Origin: Linum tenue
Taxonomy: Eukaryota > Streptophyta > Magnoliopsida > Malpighiales > Linaceae
DNA length: 64,000 nucleotides
Direction of reading: 5' to 3'
NCBI GenBank assembly: GCA_946122785.1
Contig: CAMGYJ010000002.1
Location: 61,219,703-61,283,702 of the forward strand
Below the pieces are notes generated by a model that did not search any database, was not told the DNA's origin, and saw only the letters and a program-made list of their open reading frames with translations. This document shows, piece after piece, positions 1 to 10,284 of the stretch (position 1 is its first letter; every line of letters starts with the position of its first letter). A program made the translations under genes and the position numbers.

Positions 1-1222
1 CCACATTTTCCAAATACACAATCACAGTCAAACAACCCGGTATTTTCTTTCTGCTATTCTGCATTACTCAATATCTTAAGAGCACAAGAGCGAAGGAGGC
101 ATAATCATCAGCATTTCCAAGCCAGACTGCTAAGAAACACTGCTTACTGGGCATTACTCAGATTTTTGGTAGTGACTCTCTTTTGCTTTCAATTTTTCTT
201 TGTTTTTCTTTCATTTTTCTTTTCATTTCTTAAGAGAGCCCCCACTTCTGCATAAATTTCAAACACCTGCCCAATTTTTAAGCACTACCTCCAACACTCA
301 CATAGACTTTAGCAGAAACAGCAGAGAATATATAAAACCACTCTGTGGAACCTTCTAAAAGATGCAACAAGGGTGATTTTTTCATTATAGACCAAAAGAA
401 AGGATAACACACGGCTCAAAGGGCTGACTAGGGGATATGACACATCAGGACAGTCAGTTTTGGGCGTGGGCTAATCCTATGCCCCCATCATCTTAGCTAG
501 TGACAACGTGAATGCTACACATCATGGAAGAGGGATCTATCGCACAAGAAAGAAACGAGCAGGCTCAAATCTCACATGGCTACCTATATGCTCTATCTCA
601 CATTCTGATACCCTGAACTAGATGCATAAACGACTGTCAAGGATAAGTAATCAGATCAAGTCAGATCAAGTCACAGTTGGCAAGCAAACAGTTGAAAAAC
701 TGAACCCCTACATCGTTCTACTGCACATCTCAGTCCTCCTCATAGGTTGTCCTAGTCGCAAACAAGTTGTCATGCATTAATCCGAAAACCAATCAATTCA
801 TCCATCAAAACACAATGCCAATATGATCAAACAGCAGTAGTCGGAGCCCTCAAATCGTAAAATTTGGACAGTGGACTAGGCTCCAAGCACCCAAACAGAG
901 CTAATGCAGTCAAAAGATAAACATCCCCCCCACACTTAAGATCGACATTGCCCTCAATGGAGAAAAGGGAAGGAAAGGGGAACGATGTTACCGGTGTGCA
1001 CAGACTGCAGGAGACTGGAAATGGACCAGTCGGCATGGGACGGACTAGAGAGAGGACCAGTCGGGAACAAAGGCAGAGCTAAAAGAGACCAAAAAGCTCA
1101 AACACATACGTTAGGTCCAACGGTCAGCCCAATAGTACAGAATCCAGAATGAAAAGAAACAAAAACCGACACAAAACAGACAGTTTGCATGCTGAAACAG
1201 ATAAAAATCTCAAAACAAGCCC
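1..1222 (-). other. Retrotransposon 3' untranslated region with putative polypurine tract
   Basis: No convincing reading frame is present. On the minus strand a purine run with the GTGTGGGGGGG core lies at about 924-938, a candidate polypurine tract for plus-strand priming. A similar GTGTGGGGGAAG run occurs at about 2740-2752, so the assignment is uncertain. A segment at 845-890 (ending in GACAGTGGACTAGGCT) recurs at about 10945-10992 beside another ATHILA-type ORF, showing that the two elements are related. No match to the LTR at 6936-8254 was found here. Confidence 0.4.
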
Positions 1223-2698
1223 CTAGGGCCCTCCGAGACCGGAGAAATCAATCTGATCCATAAGGTCGTCGACGCCATCATCCGGTGGCTGCCGTGGCGG
1301 TGAATGCTCCCACCGGGTGGTCCAGTGGTGCTCCTCTGGAGGGTGGCAAGCCTGGAGCAGATGCTCGGAATACTCCATCAGACGGCGGCCTCGATCTCTC
1401 TCCCGCTCGATGAGAGCAGAAGTGTGGCCCATGCTAGTCTCCAATCGGCCTAGGCGCTCATCAACGCCCGTCATCCTGGACCGGAACTCGGCCTGGTGAG
1501 CCGAGTACTGCTGGTAAAACTGGACCTGATGGTCCATGAGCTGCTGGTTCTGAAGACCGAGCTGCTGGAACTGGAGCCCCATCTGCTGGAACTGCTCCGT
1601 GAAGAAGTCCATCGACGGACCAGAAGGACCAGAGGAGGACTCGCCTCTCTCCGGTCTCCGTCGAGGCTGAAGATCCCCAGGAGGGGAGAGCGAGGGCTCC
1701 GGCTCATCGGCATCCATGGCGCCGTCATCATCATCATCGGCGTCCTCATCGACCTCCTCGCCTTCGTAGTCATCATCCTCCTCGTCCTCATCAAGGTCCA
1801 CAACCTCCTCGGGGGGCATAGAAAGCCCATCTACCCAGGTGTGGATGCCGTCAGTGGCCAGGAGTCGTGCACTGTGGAGCACGTCCCGGCAGAGGGGGGC
1901 GGAGCCGCCATGCTCGGTCGCATCATGAAGCCCCTCGAAGCTGATCCCGAAGTGGCGGGCCAGCCGGGTGATCAGAGGACCGCAGAAGAGGTGAGTGGGA
2001 TTCCCGTGGACTCTGGAGAAGGTGGTGGCCACGACAGATCCCAAGTGGAGCATGTCCTCCGGATCCCCCATACAGGACATGGCGTAGAGGACCCGCTTCG
2101 GGACCTTGTGCGAGCCGGTGGCGTTGGGGACGATGGAGCGGGTGATCAGCAGGTTCAGAATATACCACGCCGGCCGGAGAGTGCTGACGTAGGTCTGGCC
2201 AGCCACAAAGAAGTCATCCCCATAGGCGGCCCGGACGACACGCCTGTAGAAATGATCCGCGTGCCAGTCGGGCGGGTTCGGGAGCTCGACCGTGTGGCCA
2301 TCCAACGGGTTGTACTGGATCCCCAATGCGGAGGCCAACCCGTCAATGGTCAGCTGTCGTGGGCGGCCACCCAACCGGAACTTCACTACATGGGAGTCCC
2401 GAGTCTTCTTCTTGTCGTACTCGAACGTGGTGTAGAACTCCCACACCAGCTCCGTAAAGGTGGGCTCGTCAATGGCAAGCAGTGTCCGCCAATCGGGGTG
2501 ACTGATGGCGGTGCTAAGCTCCTGCAAGCAGTGGAGCTGCTCGAACACTGCCCACTCGAGGTGGTGGTGCTTCTCCAGCTTCCCCCGTATCACCTTGCGG
2601 AACTGGTCCGCATACTCCCCGTGCAGGCTCAAGCCCTGCACAAAAGCATGATCGAGGGACATGATCCTGCACAAACAACAAGCCAAAGGTGGAGCCAA
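1223..2698 (-). CDS. ATHILA ORF-1-type protein of the retrotransposon (491 aa)
   Basis: This 491-residue ORF lies downstream of gag-protease, where Athila elements carry an extra ORF. Residues about 30-220 have the recognisable pattern of this family: a W..LL...EP...EL.WEFY.TF block, then an FRL.G...L...GLASALGI block, then W.ILN.L.TRSI. About residues 305-335 are a run of Asp/Glu; this is followed by a Q-rich stretch (FQQLGLQNQQLM) and a probable coiled coil near 395-440. The start may be the ATG at residue 1 or the internal Met in RIMSLDHAF. The function of these proteins is unknown; they have been compared with envelope-like proteins by position only. The frame has no stops, suggesting a fairly recent insertion. 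Confidence 0.7.
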   Translation of the reverse strand: MAPPLACCLCRIMSLDHAFVQGLSLHGEYADQFRKVIRGKLEKHHHLEWAVFEQLHCLQELSTAISHPDWRTLLAIDEPTFTELVWEFYTTFEYDKKKTRDSHVVKFRLGGRPRQLTIDGLASALGIQYNPLDGHTVELPNPPDWHADHFYRRVVRAAYGDDFFVAGQTYVSTLRPAWYILNLLITRSIVPNATGSHKVPKRVLYAMSCMGDPEDMLHLGSVVATTFSRVHGNPTHLFCGPLITRLARHFGISFEGLHDATEHGGSAPLCRDVLHSARLLATDGIHTWVDGLSMPPEEVVDLDEDEEDDDYEGEEVDEDADDDDDGAMDADEPEPSLSPPGDLQPRRRPERGESSSGPSGPSMDFFTEQFQQMGLQFQQLGLQNQQLMDHQVQFYQQYSAHQAEFRSRMTGVDERLGRLETSMGHTSALIERERDRGRRLMEYSEHLLQACHPPEEHHWTTRWEHSPPRQPPDDGVDDLMDQIDFSGLGGP

Positions 2699-3094
2699 GA
2701 AAAGACAATGTCAGGACCAACGGCATGGGGTGAGCACTTCCCCCACACTCAGGCTCACCTAGGCTAACAATTTAAGCACAGCGGATTGAATTGCGAGCAA
2801 CTCAACCGGAATTCAAGGCAGAATCACGAAAGAAACCACAATAAGCACACGGGCAGCCCATAGACAACATATACAACCATGCAACGCAAGTCATCCCTCA
2901 CCCTACTCTAAATCAGGCAAGCAAACATAGTTCTCGGTCCTAGAATCTACAGTCCGATTCTCCATAAACTAGAAATGCACGGGAAACACACCTGGAAACA
3001 CAAGGAGGACCGTAGCTAGGACTCGAAGAGGGGGTGAGGGGACTCGAGGGGGCCGGAAAAAATCGGCCCGGAAACTCGCCGGAAAATGGCCGGC

Positions 3095-3255
3095 GAATCG
3101 CCGGAAAGTCGCCGGAAAACGACCGGCGACCGGCGGCGGCGGCGGAGGGCGACCGGCGGCGGCGGCGGGGCGGTGGCCGGCGGCGGCGGGGCGGCGGCCG
3201 GCGGCGGCGGAGGGCGGCCGGCGGCGGCGGGGCGGCGGCCGGCGGCTTAGAATGG
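3095..3255. repeat. GC-rich CGG/CCG low-complexity tract
   Basis: Almost uninterrupted CGGCGG and CCGGCGG units lie between the two retrotransposon ORFs. Minus-strand ORFs across it give long Pro/Ala/Arg runs and are treated as artefacts of composition. Confidence 0.75.
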
Positions 3256-3365
3256 CTGCCGGCGGCAGCCCTAAGAGGAGAGAGGGGAGAGTGTTTGAGA
3301 GTAGAGAGAGGGAGGATTTGGAAAAAAATGAGGGTGGAGAGAGAATGTGGCCGGGGGTTTCCTTT

Positions 3366-3712
3366 AAATAGGAAAAATACCCGGTCGGGGTTCTGAAATA
3401 CCCGGTCGGGTATTTTGGAGTCCACGACCGGGTTTTCCCAAACGCTGCGTTCCACAAGGAAGAATATACCCGGCCTCGAGTCAAAAATACCCGGCCGGGT
3501 ATTTTTGAATCAGGGTCGGGTATAATCACTAAACGCGGCGTTCGGGGTGGGGGGGAAATACCCGGCCGCGAACCAAAAATACCCGGTCGGGTATTTTTGG
3601 GACGGGGTCGGGTATTCCACTTTTTTCCCCCGAGAAACAGAGGGGGCCCCGGGCGTGAGCCTAAAATACCCGGTCGGGTATTTTGGCCCACGACCGGGTA
3701 TTTCCCTCTTCT
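3366..3712. repeat. Cluster of near-palindromic ACCCGGTCGGGT motifs in the retrotransposon spacer
   Basis: At least eight copies or half-copies of AAATACCCGGTCGGGTATTT occur in about 350 bp, separated by unique sequence. Each is a near-perfect inverted repeat around GGTC. The same motif recurs inside the element's own LTR at about 7852-8065, so the two regions share an origin or a selected function such as transcript folding or protein binding. No protein is assigned. Confidence 0.7.
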
Positions 3713-3931
3713 CGGCCAAAAAATCATTTTTTTCCCAAATTTTCAACCTCTCCTGCACGAAAACACCAAACCGAGGCATCAACGACGACCGAACTTCAAT
3801 ACAGACATGCAACTGACTCGACACGACACCAAAAACTCAGAAAAAGGGAAAAGAAAATGCAAACCGTGGTGGGGTTGCCTCCCCACAAGCGCTTCTTTAC
3901 CGTCTTTTAGCTGGACGCCCAGGGTGGATAC

Positions 3932-6676
3932 TCAGGGAAGTGCAGGAACAGGTGCCTCCAAGAGCGGATCCACATCGCTCTTGAGGTACAGCTTCAGGTG
4001 GTGACCGTGCACCCGACGGTTGCAACCACCAGCAGAAGTCAGCTCGACCTGGCCATCCGGCAAGATGCAGACGACTGAGTACTCGGATGGCCAGGGTGGT
4101 CGTGGTGCGGGGGGTGGGACCAGCTCATAGTGGTCTCCACCCTGCTTCCGTGCAGGCCTAGGCACCTGCTGCTTCGGCCGCCACTCCTCTTTGAGCTTTT
4201 TGTTTGGAGGCGAGACTGGATGAAGTGGCGGCGAAGGAATGATAGGCGGGTCCTGCAAAATGAGAGGTGCAGAAGGATACACGACAGGCTCGTGTACCTG
4301 ATCAGAAATAGCATGCACAGGCGATACAGAAATCATAGCACAATGATCAGACTCAGTCACAGGAAAAACAGCCTGTTCATTTCCAGCACGCAAGATCAGT
4401 TTACCATCATGCACATCAATCAGTGCCTTGGCGGTGGCAAGAAATGGTCTACCTAGAATCAAAGGCACATCCGCATCATCATTTATATCCAGAATAACAA
4501 AATCAACAGGATATGTGAATGCACCCACATTAACAAGCAAATCTTCTATGATACCCCTAGGATGCACCACAGAACGATCAGCTAGCTGAATGCTCATCCT
4601 AGTAGGGCTAAGTTCACCTAGGTCTAGCTTTTTGAACAATTTGTATGGCATGACATTAATGCTAGCGCCTAGGTCCGCCAAGGACTTTCCTACATGCATG
4701 CTGCCAATAGTAAGAGGGATAGTAAAACTCCCTGGGTCCTTGCGCTTTTCGGGCAGCTTGTTCTGCAGGATGGCAGAACATTCCTCGCTCAACAGCACTG
4801 TCGAAAGATCCCCAAGTTTCTTCTTGTTGGTGCATAGATCTTTCATGAACTTCGCGTACTTGGGCATCTTCGATAGTGCCTCCACAAATGGTACGCTGAT
4901 GTTCAGCTGCTTCAACATTGCCATGAACTTGGCAAACTCAGTCTCCAGCTTGTCTTTGTGCAGGCGAGTGGGGAAGGGAAGCTGGGGTACGTGCTCCTTA
5001 ACCACTGGTTGTGGCTTGGGAGCAGGGGCTTCCTTCTCCACCCGCACTTCTGCATCACCGGCTGGAAGTGCTGAAGCAGGTAGTGGAGCTTCCTGCCTGG
5101 TCGGGGCAGGATCAGCTGATGTAGCCCTGCCGCTCAGGGTGAAAATGGCATGTGCAGTCTCATGCGGGTCCCGTGGATTGGGGATGGTGGTGGAAGGTAG
5201 AGTCCCCGGGGCCCGAGCAGTAAGCTGGCGCGCTAGGACACCGACTTGGTGCTGTAGATCTTGCAAAATAGCACCCTGGTTCCTCTGCCCTGCCTCCAAA
5301 GAGGCTATGCTCTGGTCCACCCTCGCGAAATTTGCCTGGCTGGTGGTCATGAATGTCGCCAAAATATTCTTCAGATCAGCCATCTGATTATCTGGAGCTG
5401 TGGCTGCTGGAGGCTGAGCGAACTGGCCCTGGGGCTGCTGGAATGGCTGCCCTTGCCTAGGCTGGTAGGGCTGCTGCTGTGGTGGTGGCCCCTGCCTAAC
5501 CTGGAAGGGCTGCCTCGGCTGAAAACCACCTGCTGGTGCTGGGAAACCAGGTGGCTTGTTGGTGTTGCTGCTCCAGGCAAAATTGGGATGCTGGCGCCAT
5601 CCCTCATTGTAGGTACTGTTGTATGGATCCAGGCGCCGAGCATTTGCTATGAATTCCACCTGCTCTTGGGGAGTAGAAGACTCCCTCATAGACTGACAAT
5701 CCTCCACCAGGTGATTCGGGCTCTCACACCACTGACACTGAGCTACTGGAGGTGTAGCTACACCTCGGCCCGGAAGGAGACTGTTAGGCTGCTTCAATGT
5801 CTGCACCAACTCAGCCACCTGCTGCTCTAACCCAGATCTGGCCTCAATAGCATGCACACCCCGGTCCCGGGCATTCCTGCCCCTGCTGCTCTGTCCCCAA
5901 GAATGATCGCGGGCAGCCAAGGTACTGATCATCTGGTTCAGCTCGGGTGGGGTCTTAGTGAGAATATCCCCTCCTGGGCATAGAGACTCGATCACCCTCT
6001 GGCTATCTGGAGTGAGGGCGCTGTAGAAGTTCCCTACTGTGAAGGCATCGCTGAAGCCATGATGGGGACACTGCCAGAAGTATCCCATGTACCGCTCCCA
6101 TGCATCACGAAGGGACTCATCTGGCTCCTGGCGGAAGTGAGTGATCTCCCGCTGTATCTCTGTGGTCTTCGATGCCGGATAATACCGGTGCACGAACTTG
6201 TCAGCCAGATCGTCCCAAGAGGTGATGGACAATGGGGGCTGGGTCTCCAACCACCTCTTAGCATTCCCCGCCAGAGAATGGGGGAAGAGGTGAAGGCGGA
6301 TTGCATCATCTGGAACACCATTCAGCTTGAACCCGTTCGTCAGCTGCAGAAAACGGGAAAGGTGTACCCGGGCTTCCTCATCCTTCAAGCCATGGAACTG
6401 GATAGAGGATGTGATGAGTTGGATCCAGCATGGCTTGATCTCGAAGTTGTTTGCAGGGATGGGTGGATAGAGGATGACCGGGCGGATGTCAGCAATCCGT
6501 GGAGTATAGTAGTACTCCAAGGTGGGACCCGGTGGTGGTGGATGATGATGGTGGCCAGCTCCCTGGGGATGTTGGTCGTTCCCCAGGATCTGGTTCTGAG
6601 GAGGCGGGTTCTGATCGCCTTCCATCTCGTGCTCGTCCTCGGAGTCGCTGGTCAATTGGCCGTCTCGGCGCTCCAC
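3932..6676 (-). CDS. Gag-aspartic protease polyprotein with pol deleted (914 aa)
   Basis: Residues about 80-215 form a Retrotrans_gag capsid domain (W...L...SI.FHG, then RWL...P...SW.DL...F...YYP). A CCHC-like knuckle (CQWCESPNHLVEDC) lies near residue 315, followed by a Pro/Gln-rich stretch from about 370 to 430. A retropepsin-like protease follows, with DLGASINVMP near residue 670 and ILGRPFLATA further on. Usually reverse transcriptase, RNase H and integrase come next, but the frame runs on through a Pro-rich linker into a tail (DGQVEL...VHGHHLKLYL) that resembles the extreme C-terminus of gypsy integrases. I infer an internal pol deletion that kept the frame. The ATG at 6676 lies 222 nt from the primer-binding site, as expected for a leader. 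Confidence 0.85.
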   Translation of the reverse strand: MERRDGQLTSDSEDEHEMEGDQNPPPQNQILGNDQHPQGAGHHHHPPPPGPTLEYYYTPRIADIRPVILYPPIPANNFEIKPCWIQLITSSIQFHGLKDEEARVHLSRFLQLTNGFKLNGVPDDAIRLHLFPHSLAGNAKRWLETQPPLSITSWDDLADKFVHRYYPASKTTEIQREITHFRQEPDESLRDAWERYMGYFWQCPHHGFSDAFTVGNFYSALTPDSQRVIESLCPGGDILTKTPPELNQMISTLAARDHSWGQSSRGRNARDRGVHAIEARSGLEQQVAELVQTLKQPNSLLPGRGVATPPVAQCQWCESPNHLVEDCQSMRESSTPQEQVEFIANARRLDPYNSTYNEGWRQHPNFAWSSNTNKPPGFPAPAGGFQPRQPFQVRQGPPPQQQPYQPRQGQPFQQPQGQFAQPPAATAPDNQMADLKNILATFMTTSQANFARVDQSIASLEAGQRNQGAILQDLQHQVGVLARQLTARAPGTLPSTTIPNPRDPHETAHAIFTLSGRATSADPAPTRQEAPLPASALPAGDAEVRVEKEAPAPKPQPVVKEHVPQLPFPTRLHKDKLETEFAKFMAMLKQLNISVPFVEALSKMPKYAKFMKDLCTNKKKLGDLSTVLLSEECSAILQNKLPEKRKDPGSFTIPLTIGSMHVGKSLADLGASINVMPYKLFKKLDLGELSPTRMSIQLADRSVVHPRGIIEDLLVNVGAFTYPVDFVILDINDDADVPLILGRPFLATAKALIDVHDGKLILRAGNEQAVFPVTESDHCAMISVSPVHAISDQVHEPVVYPSAPLILQDPPIIPSPPLHPVSPPNKKLKEEWRPKQQVPRPARKQGGDHYELVPPPAPRPPWPSEYSVVCILPDGQVELTSAGGCNRRVHGHHLKLYLKSDVDPLLEAPVPALP

Positions 6677-6897
6677 CGTAGCCAGTCTAGCTCGCTGTGT
6701 CTCCGAAGTTGTTTGCAGGTGCGCTCAATCTCAGGATTCAACGGCAGTAAACTTCCCGACTGGCTACGGGTCATGCACTATCTGCACACAATCAAGCAAA
6801 GCAAACCCCGTGAAGGCACAAGTGGGAAAAACAAAACTCAATGCAAAAATGAAAATGCCAAAGTAACAGAAATCACTTTTCTTCAACAACCTAGCCG

Positions 6898-6915
6898 TCC
6901 CCGGCAACGGCGCCA
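6898..6915 (-). other. Primer-binding site complementary to tRNA-Asp 3' end
   Basis: The minus strand reads TGGCGCCGTTGCCGGGGA, complementary to the 18 nt at the 3' end of plant tRNA-Asp including CCA. It lies 20 nt inside the LTR edge. Athila elements typically use this primer. Confidence 0.88.
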
Positions 6916-6935
6916 AAAACTTGACTCACTCCTAC

Positions 6936-8254
6936 TGTCACCCTAGAAAATGGCCAAGTATAACCACTTCCTAAAGCGTAGTATAGCGGGTCGGGTTTTA
7001 ATGTCAACCCGGGTCCTAGATGTGATGACTACTCGGTGAGTTCTTGTTATTTAGCAGTGAACTTTTAGTGAAACTCAAGCAAACAAAACACAGAGCAAGT
7101 AAACGGTTTGTTGTCAAGTCAAGAGAGGTCACCCGGATATGGTTTCCCCCTAGACTGCAGTTAAGTCGGATTGCAATTTGCCAAGTTCAGTTTTCATGAA
7201 AATTATACTGCGGAAGGTTCTCAATTAGCCTGAAGTCTCGACTAAAGGTCTCCAGACCCTCTCAATCTGAGTCTCTAGCGGGCGACTAACCTCCACCGGA
7301 GTAACAAATTGAGGCCCTAATGAACCAAACCTCCACTACCGAATCGACTTCGGTACAGAATAGCGAATTGGCTCCTCGACTAAAGTCACCAATTCGCTAC
7401 CTTCGATTAAGGGTACTCTATCAACCTAGGCAGATATTCTCATTCCAGGTTAAAGCAGAAACAACAGGAATTTGATCAGGATTCAAGTCATTCAATCAAT
7501 CAAACCTCAATCGAATATAATCAATTCACAAACACTGTACTTGGGTTCATACAATCAGACCTAGCATACAAATCTAGGGTTCTCCATACCCAGATGAATG
7601 GGGAAACCTACTCCATAGAGAAAGAAGCAAAAGCAGATTCAGACACGGAAATCATACTGTGAAGTTGGATTCCTGCTTCTGGACGTTTTAATCGCACTTT
7701 TCCAAGCTCAAGACGGCCTCCAATGGTGTTGAAGATCGATCTATGGCGAACTCTGGTTCGATGCTTTCTCTCTCTAGGTATCGGTTTCTCTCTCAAAAAC
7801 TCGGAACCCTTCAATGTTGTTCTTCTTCTCCCTAAATCCTCTGCCTGGTCGCGATACCCGGTCAGAATACCGGTCGGGTTATTTTGGGTTCTGACGGGTA
7901 TCTCTGCAACGCACCGTTTCACTAAAGAGGGAAATCCCCGGCCCAACACCAAATCCCCGGACCGGGGATTTAACTGCTGTGCCCGGGCCCCTCTCTGCTT
8001 CTCGGGCGCCCAAAATTGGTTAATACCCGGTCGGGTATTTGGCCACCTGACCGGGTATTTTCCTCCTTCAGCCCTATTCGTCCCAACCTTGCTCCTTTCG
8101 ACCCAGAACTCGTTTCTCCGCCTCGATTCCAAGCCGGGACCTGAAATATGACATAAACACACAACCTAGCGTGAAATCGGCTTAAAACACGAGATTCCTC
8201 GTCACAAACGGCCTCAGAATAGGGGTAAAAACATGTATAATTATCGGTCTATCA
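6936..8254 (-). repeat. 5' LTR of the Athila-like element (about 1.32 kb)
   Basis: On the minus strand the proposed LTR begins TGATAGACCGATAATTATAC at 8254 and ends GGGTGACA at 6936, giving the usual TG...CA. The inner edge is 20 nt from the primer-binding site. The sequence downstream of 8254 resumes an unrelated ORF mid-frame, which supports the outer boundary. The LTR contains ACCCGGTCGGGT palindromes at about 7852-8065, like those in the internal spacer. Boundaries are inferred because the second LTR is outside the window. Confidence 0.7.
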
Positions 8255-8831
8255 CTTCCTCTGGACTTGCTCTTTCTCATACATCTGAGATGTGGAAGTT
8301 TGATTTCAATCTTCATGTTGAAGGCTCCAAGTTCTCTGGACAGCCAGCTGACTCCACCTTCGAAGTCTTTCCTGCCTCTCGCTTATGTCCAAAACTCAGG
8401 ATTTTTCACTATTTCCTGACTCGGGTGTTACTACCTCGCGGGTTCTCTAGAGATCAAGTTCTTCCTCTTGATATCTGGATCCTTTCCCATGCTACAGCTG
8501 GTCAGAAACTTTATTATTGCTCACTTCTATTCGGAGCTATGATATCGCCAGGAGATGGGTCTCTGCCTTTTGGAGGGATTGTCACCACTCTTCTCGCAAA
8601 TATAAACATTAACATCTCCGGTTTTCGATCTGAATCCCCTACCATTCATCTCAGTGCTAGAAATGTACTGGCCTGCTTGGGATTTCTAGTTCCTCCATCT
8701 CCTACTCGGTCTCCCTTACGGGCTCCTTTCAACCTTGGCCTTTTGTTGCTCTAAATGACTCCTCATCTGAGTCATCTGATGAAGAACTTGAAGTTGATCC
8801 TGGCTCTCCAGTTCCAGGTCCTCCTCAGTAG
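8255..8831 (+). pseudogene. Putative plant transposon-protein domain, truncated by LTR insertion and frameshifted
   Basis: The frame from 8255 encodes MWKFDFNLHVEG, FPASRLCPKLRIFHYFL and LPLDIWILSHATAGQKL, the pattern of a domain common in plant retroelement ORFs (annotated in databases as putative plant transposon protein). The 5' end is cut by the Athila-like LTR. The first frame stops at 8754. A neighbouring frame continues with SSSESSDEELEVDPGSPVPG and stops at 8829-8831, implying a small indel near 8735-8745. A copia-like polypurine tract follows about 300 bp downstream, so this was probably the last ORF of an older element. Confidence 0.55.
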
Positions 8832-9127
8832 TGGATGGCAGATCTCAGGGGGAACTTTTGTTGACGACTGCATTATATTTCAGAATGTTATGTGTCTTTC
8901 AGCTTTGTTTGCAATCTGTATGTGATTGCTAGACTTATTTTGATGTTTGAATATTTTGCAATCCGTGGGTGATTGCTGAACTTCTTTTGGCTACTTTGGT
9001 TATTTTGCAATCCATGGGCGATTGCTGAACTTCTGTTAATTACCTTGACTATTTTGCTATCAGTTGTACTTGGGTATGTTGTTTGCTGTGTGTTTCTTTT
9101 CAGGATCTCTTGCATGGAGGAACGGCT

Positions 9128-9990
9128 AAAGGGGGAAATTGTGAAATGAGGCCTCAGCCAAAACGACGCTGCCTCAGCCAAAACGACGCTGCTACCGCTG
9201 GGGTACGCTGCTACCACTAAAGTCTCAAACGACGCCGCTGCCAAGATGACCATACGACGCCGCTGCCAAGATGCCGATCTCTAATACCCTGGAGTGGCTT
9301 CGTCTCGGTCAGCCTTATCCTCCATCTTCATCCTCAACACCCAAAAGAAAAAGAAGAACCACTTTCTCCAAGCTCCAAGATCGCCTACAACCTTGTGCTT
9401 CTCAAAAGTATGGCTACATCAACGGATCTCCTTCAACGGTCCTGAAGACTACTGCCTATTTAAAGCTTTCTCCACATCAAGAAGGGTAACGGTTGCAGCT
9501 TGAATAGCAAATCTATTAGGTTGTCAAGGGTTCGGTTTTTGAAATTTCTTCAGTCTCTCATCTATAGAGAATGATTCTGGGTAGATAGGAGTGGGAAGAT
9601 TGTTCGGTTCTCTCTTTCACCGATCAACCATCAGTTTTCTTTCTGTCTTTCGATTGTATTCTGTTTTTCCTTTTCTTACAAAAAGCGACCATAATGACTG
9701 CAAAATAGCTATCAGTTTCTTAATTAGATTAGTATCTTTCAGTTCATTCTCTGTGTCTTTCTCTAAAAAGCAAAAACCCATTCGATGGAAAAAATAGAAG
9801 TGGCCAAGGAGTTACTTATGCCTACTCGCGTTGATGGGTTATTAATTTCTAATTATCATTGGAAATTTAGAAGGTATGAAGGACTTATGGAGCAAAAGAA
9901 TGAAGGAATTGTGCCTGAGTGGGAGTCGTGTACTGTTGATGGAATTATGTGGATTACTGGGCAATTAATTGTGCCCCAAAGTGCACTATA
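9128..9990 (+). mobile_element. Putative polypurine tract and LTR of an older LTR retrotransposon
   Basis: AAAGGGGGAAA at 9128-9138 is immediately followed by TGTGAAATGAGG, the expected arrangement of a polypurine tract and LTR start (about 9140). Within the first 130 bp of the LTR the sequence GCCTCAGCCAAAACGACGCT occurs twice in tandem, and ACGACGCCGCTGCCAAGATG occurs twice. A TATTTAAA box lies at about 9458. The far LTR end and the primer-binding site were not located, so the right boundary is arbitrary. Confidence 0.45.
9149..9272 (+). repeat. Short direct repeats at the start of the putative LTR
   Basis: Two 20-bp units are each present twice: CCTCAGCCAAAACGACGCTG (about 9151 and 9171), and CGACGCCGCTGCCAAGATG (about 9231 and 9255). 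Their position in the putative U3 suggests duplicated regulatory units, but nothing beyond the repetition is seen. Confidence 0.6.
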
Positions 9991-10284
9991 GAATTGGATA
10001 TATAGAAAGCGGCGACGGCAAGGCATTGAGAAGCTTCCGATGGAAGCTTTCTTGTTTGATGAATGGACAATGGTGCTTGGGGTTAGCTGTTGCTCGTGGA
10101 AAATCAGGAAGAGACCAAAGCCTCGATGTCACCGCAAAAGCTATTATTGTCATCGTCGCCGACCACCACGTCTCGACAGGGACCGAACCTTGGGGACCAA
10201 GGTTCTTTGACGGGGAAGGATTGATGAGTATATATATTTGGGCTTGGGACTAGTCCGTATTTGGGTTGATGGGTTTAGGTTATC

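Larger units (their letters stand above)
1..8254 (-). mobile_element. Athila-like Ty3/gypsy LTR retrotransposon, non-autonomous, 3' end outside window
   Basis: Read on the minus strand the order is LTR (8254-6936), primer-binding site (6915-6898), gag-protease ORF (6676-3932), GC-rich and palindrome-rich spacer (3931-2699), an ATHILA-type second ORF (2698-1223) and an untranslated 3' region running off the window start. The tRNA-Asp primer site, the Athila-type second ORF and the TG...CA LTR ends place it in the Athila lineage. No reverse transcriptase, RNase H or integrase core is visible, so it must depend on proteins from other copies. The distal LTR is not in the window, so target duplication and LTR divergence cannot be read. 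Insertion was into an older retroelement ORF that resumes at 8255. Confidence 0.8.

Noticed and set aside
1496..2767. 423-codon plus-strand frame opposite the ATHILA-type ORF
   Set aside because: It is the complement of a well-supported minus-strand protein, with no recognisable domains of its own; codon structure of the real gene leaves it open.
2969..3727. Overlapping 170-250 codon minus-strand frames
   Set aside because: They translate CGG repeats and the ACCCGGTCGGGT palindromes into Pro/Arg/Gly runs; composition explains them.
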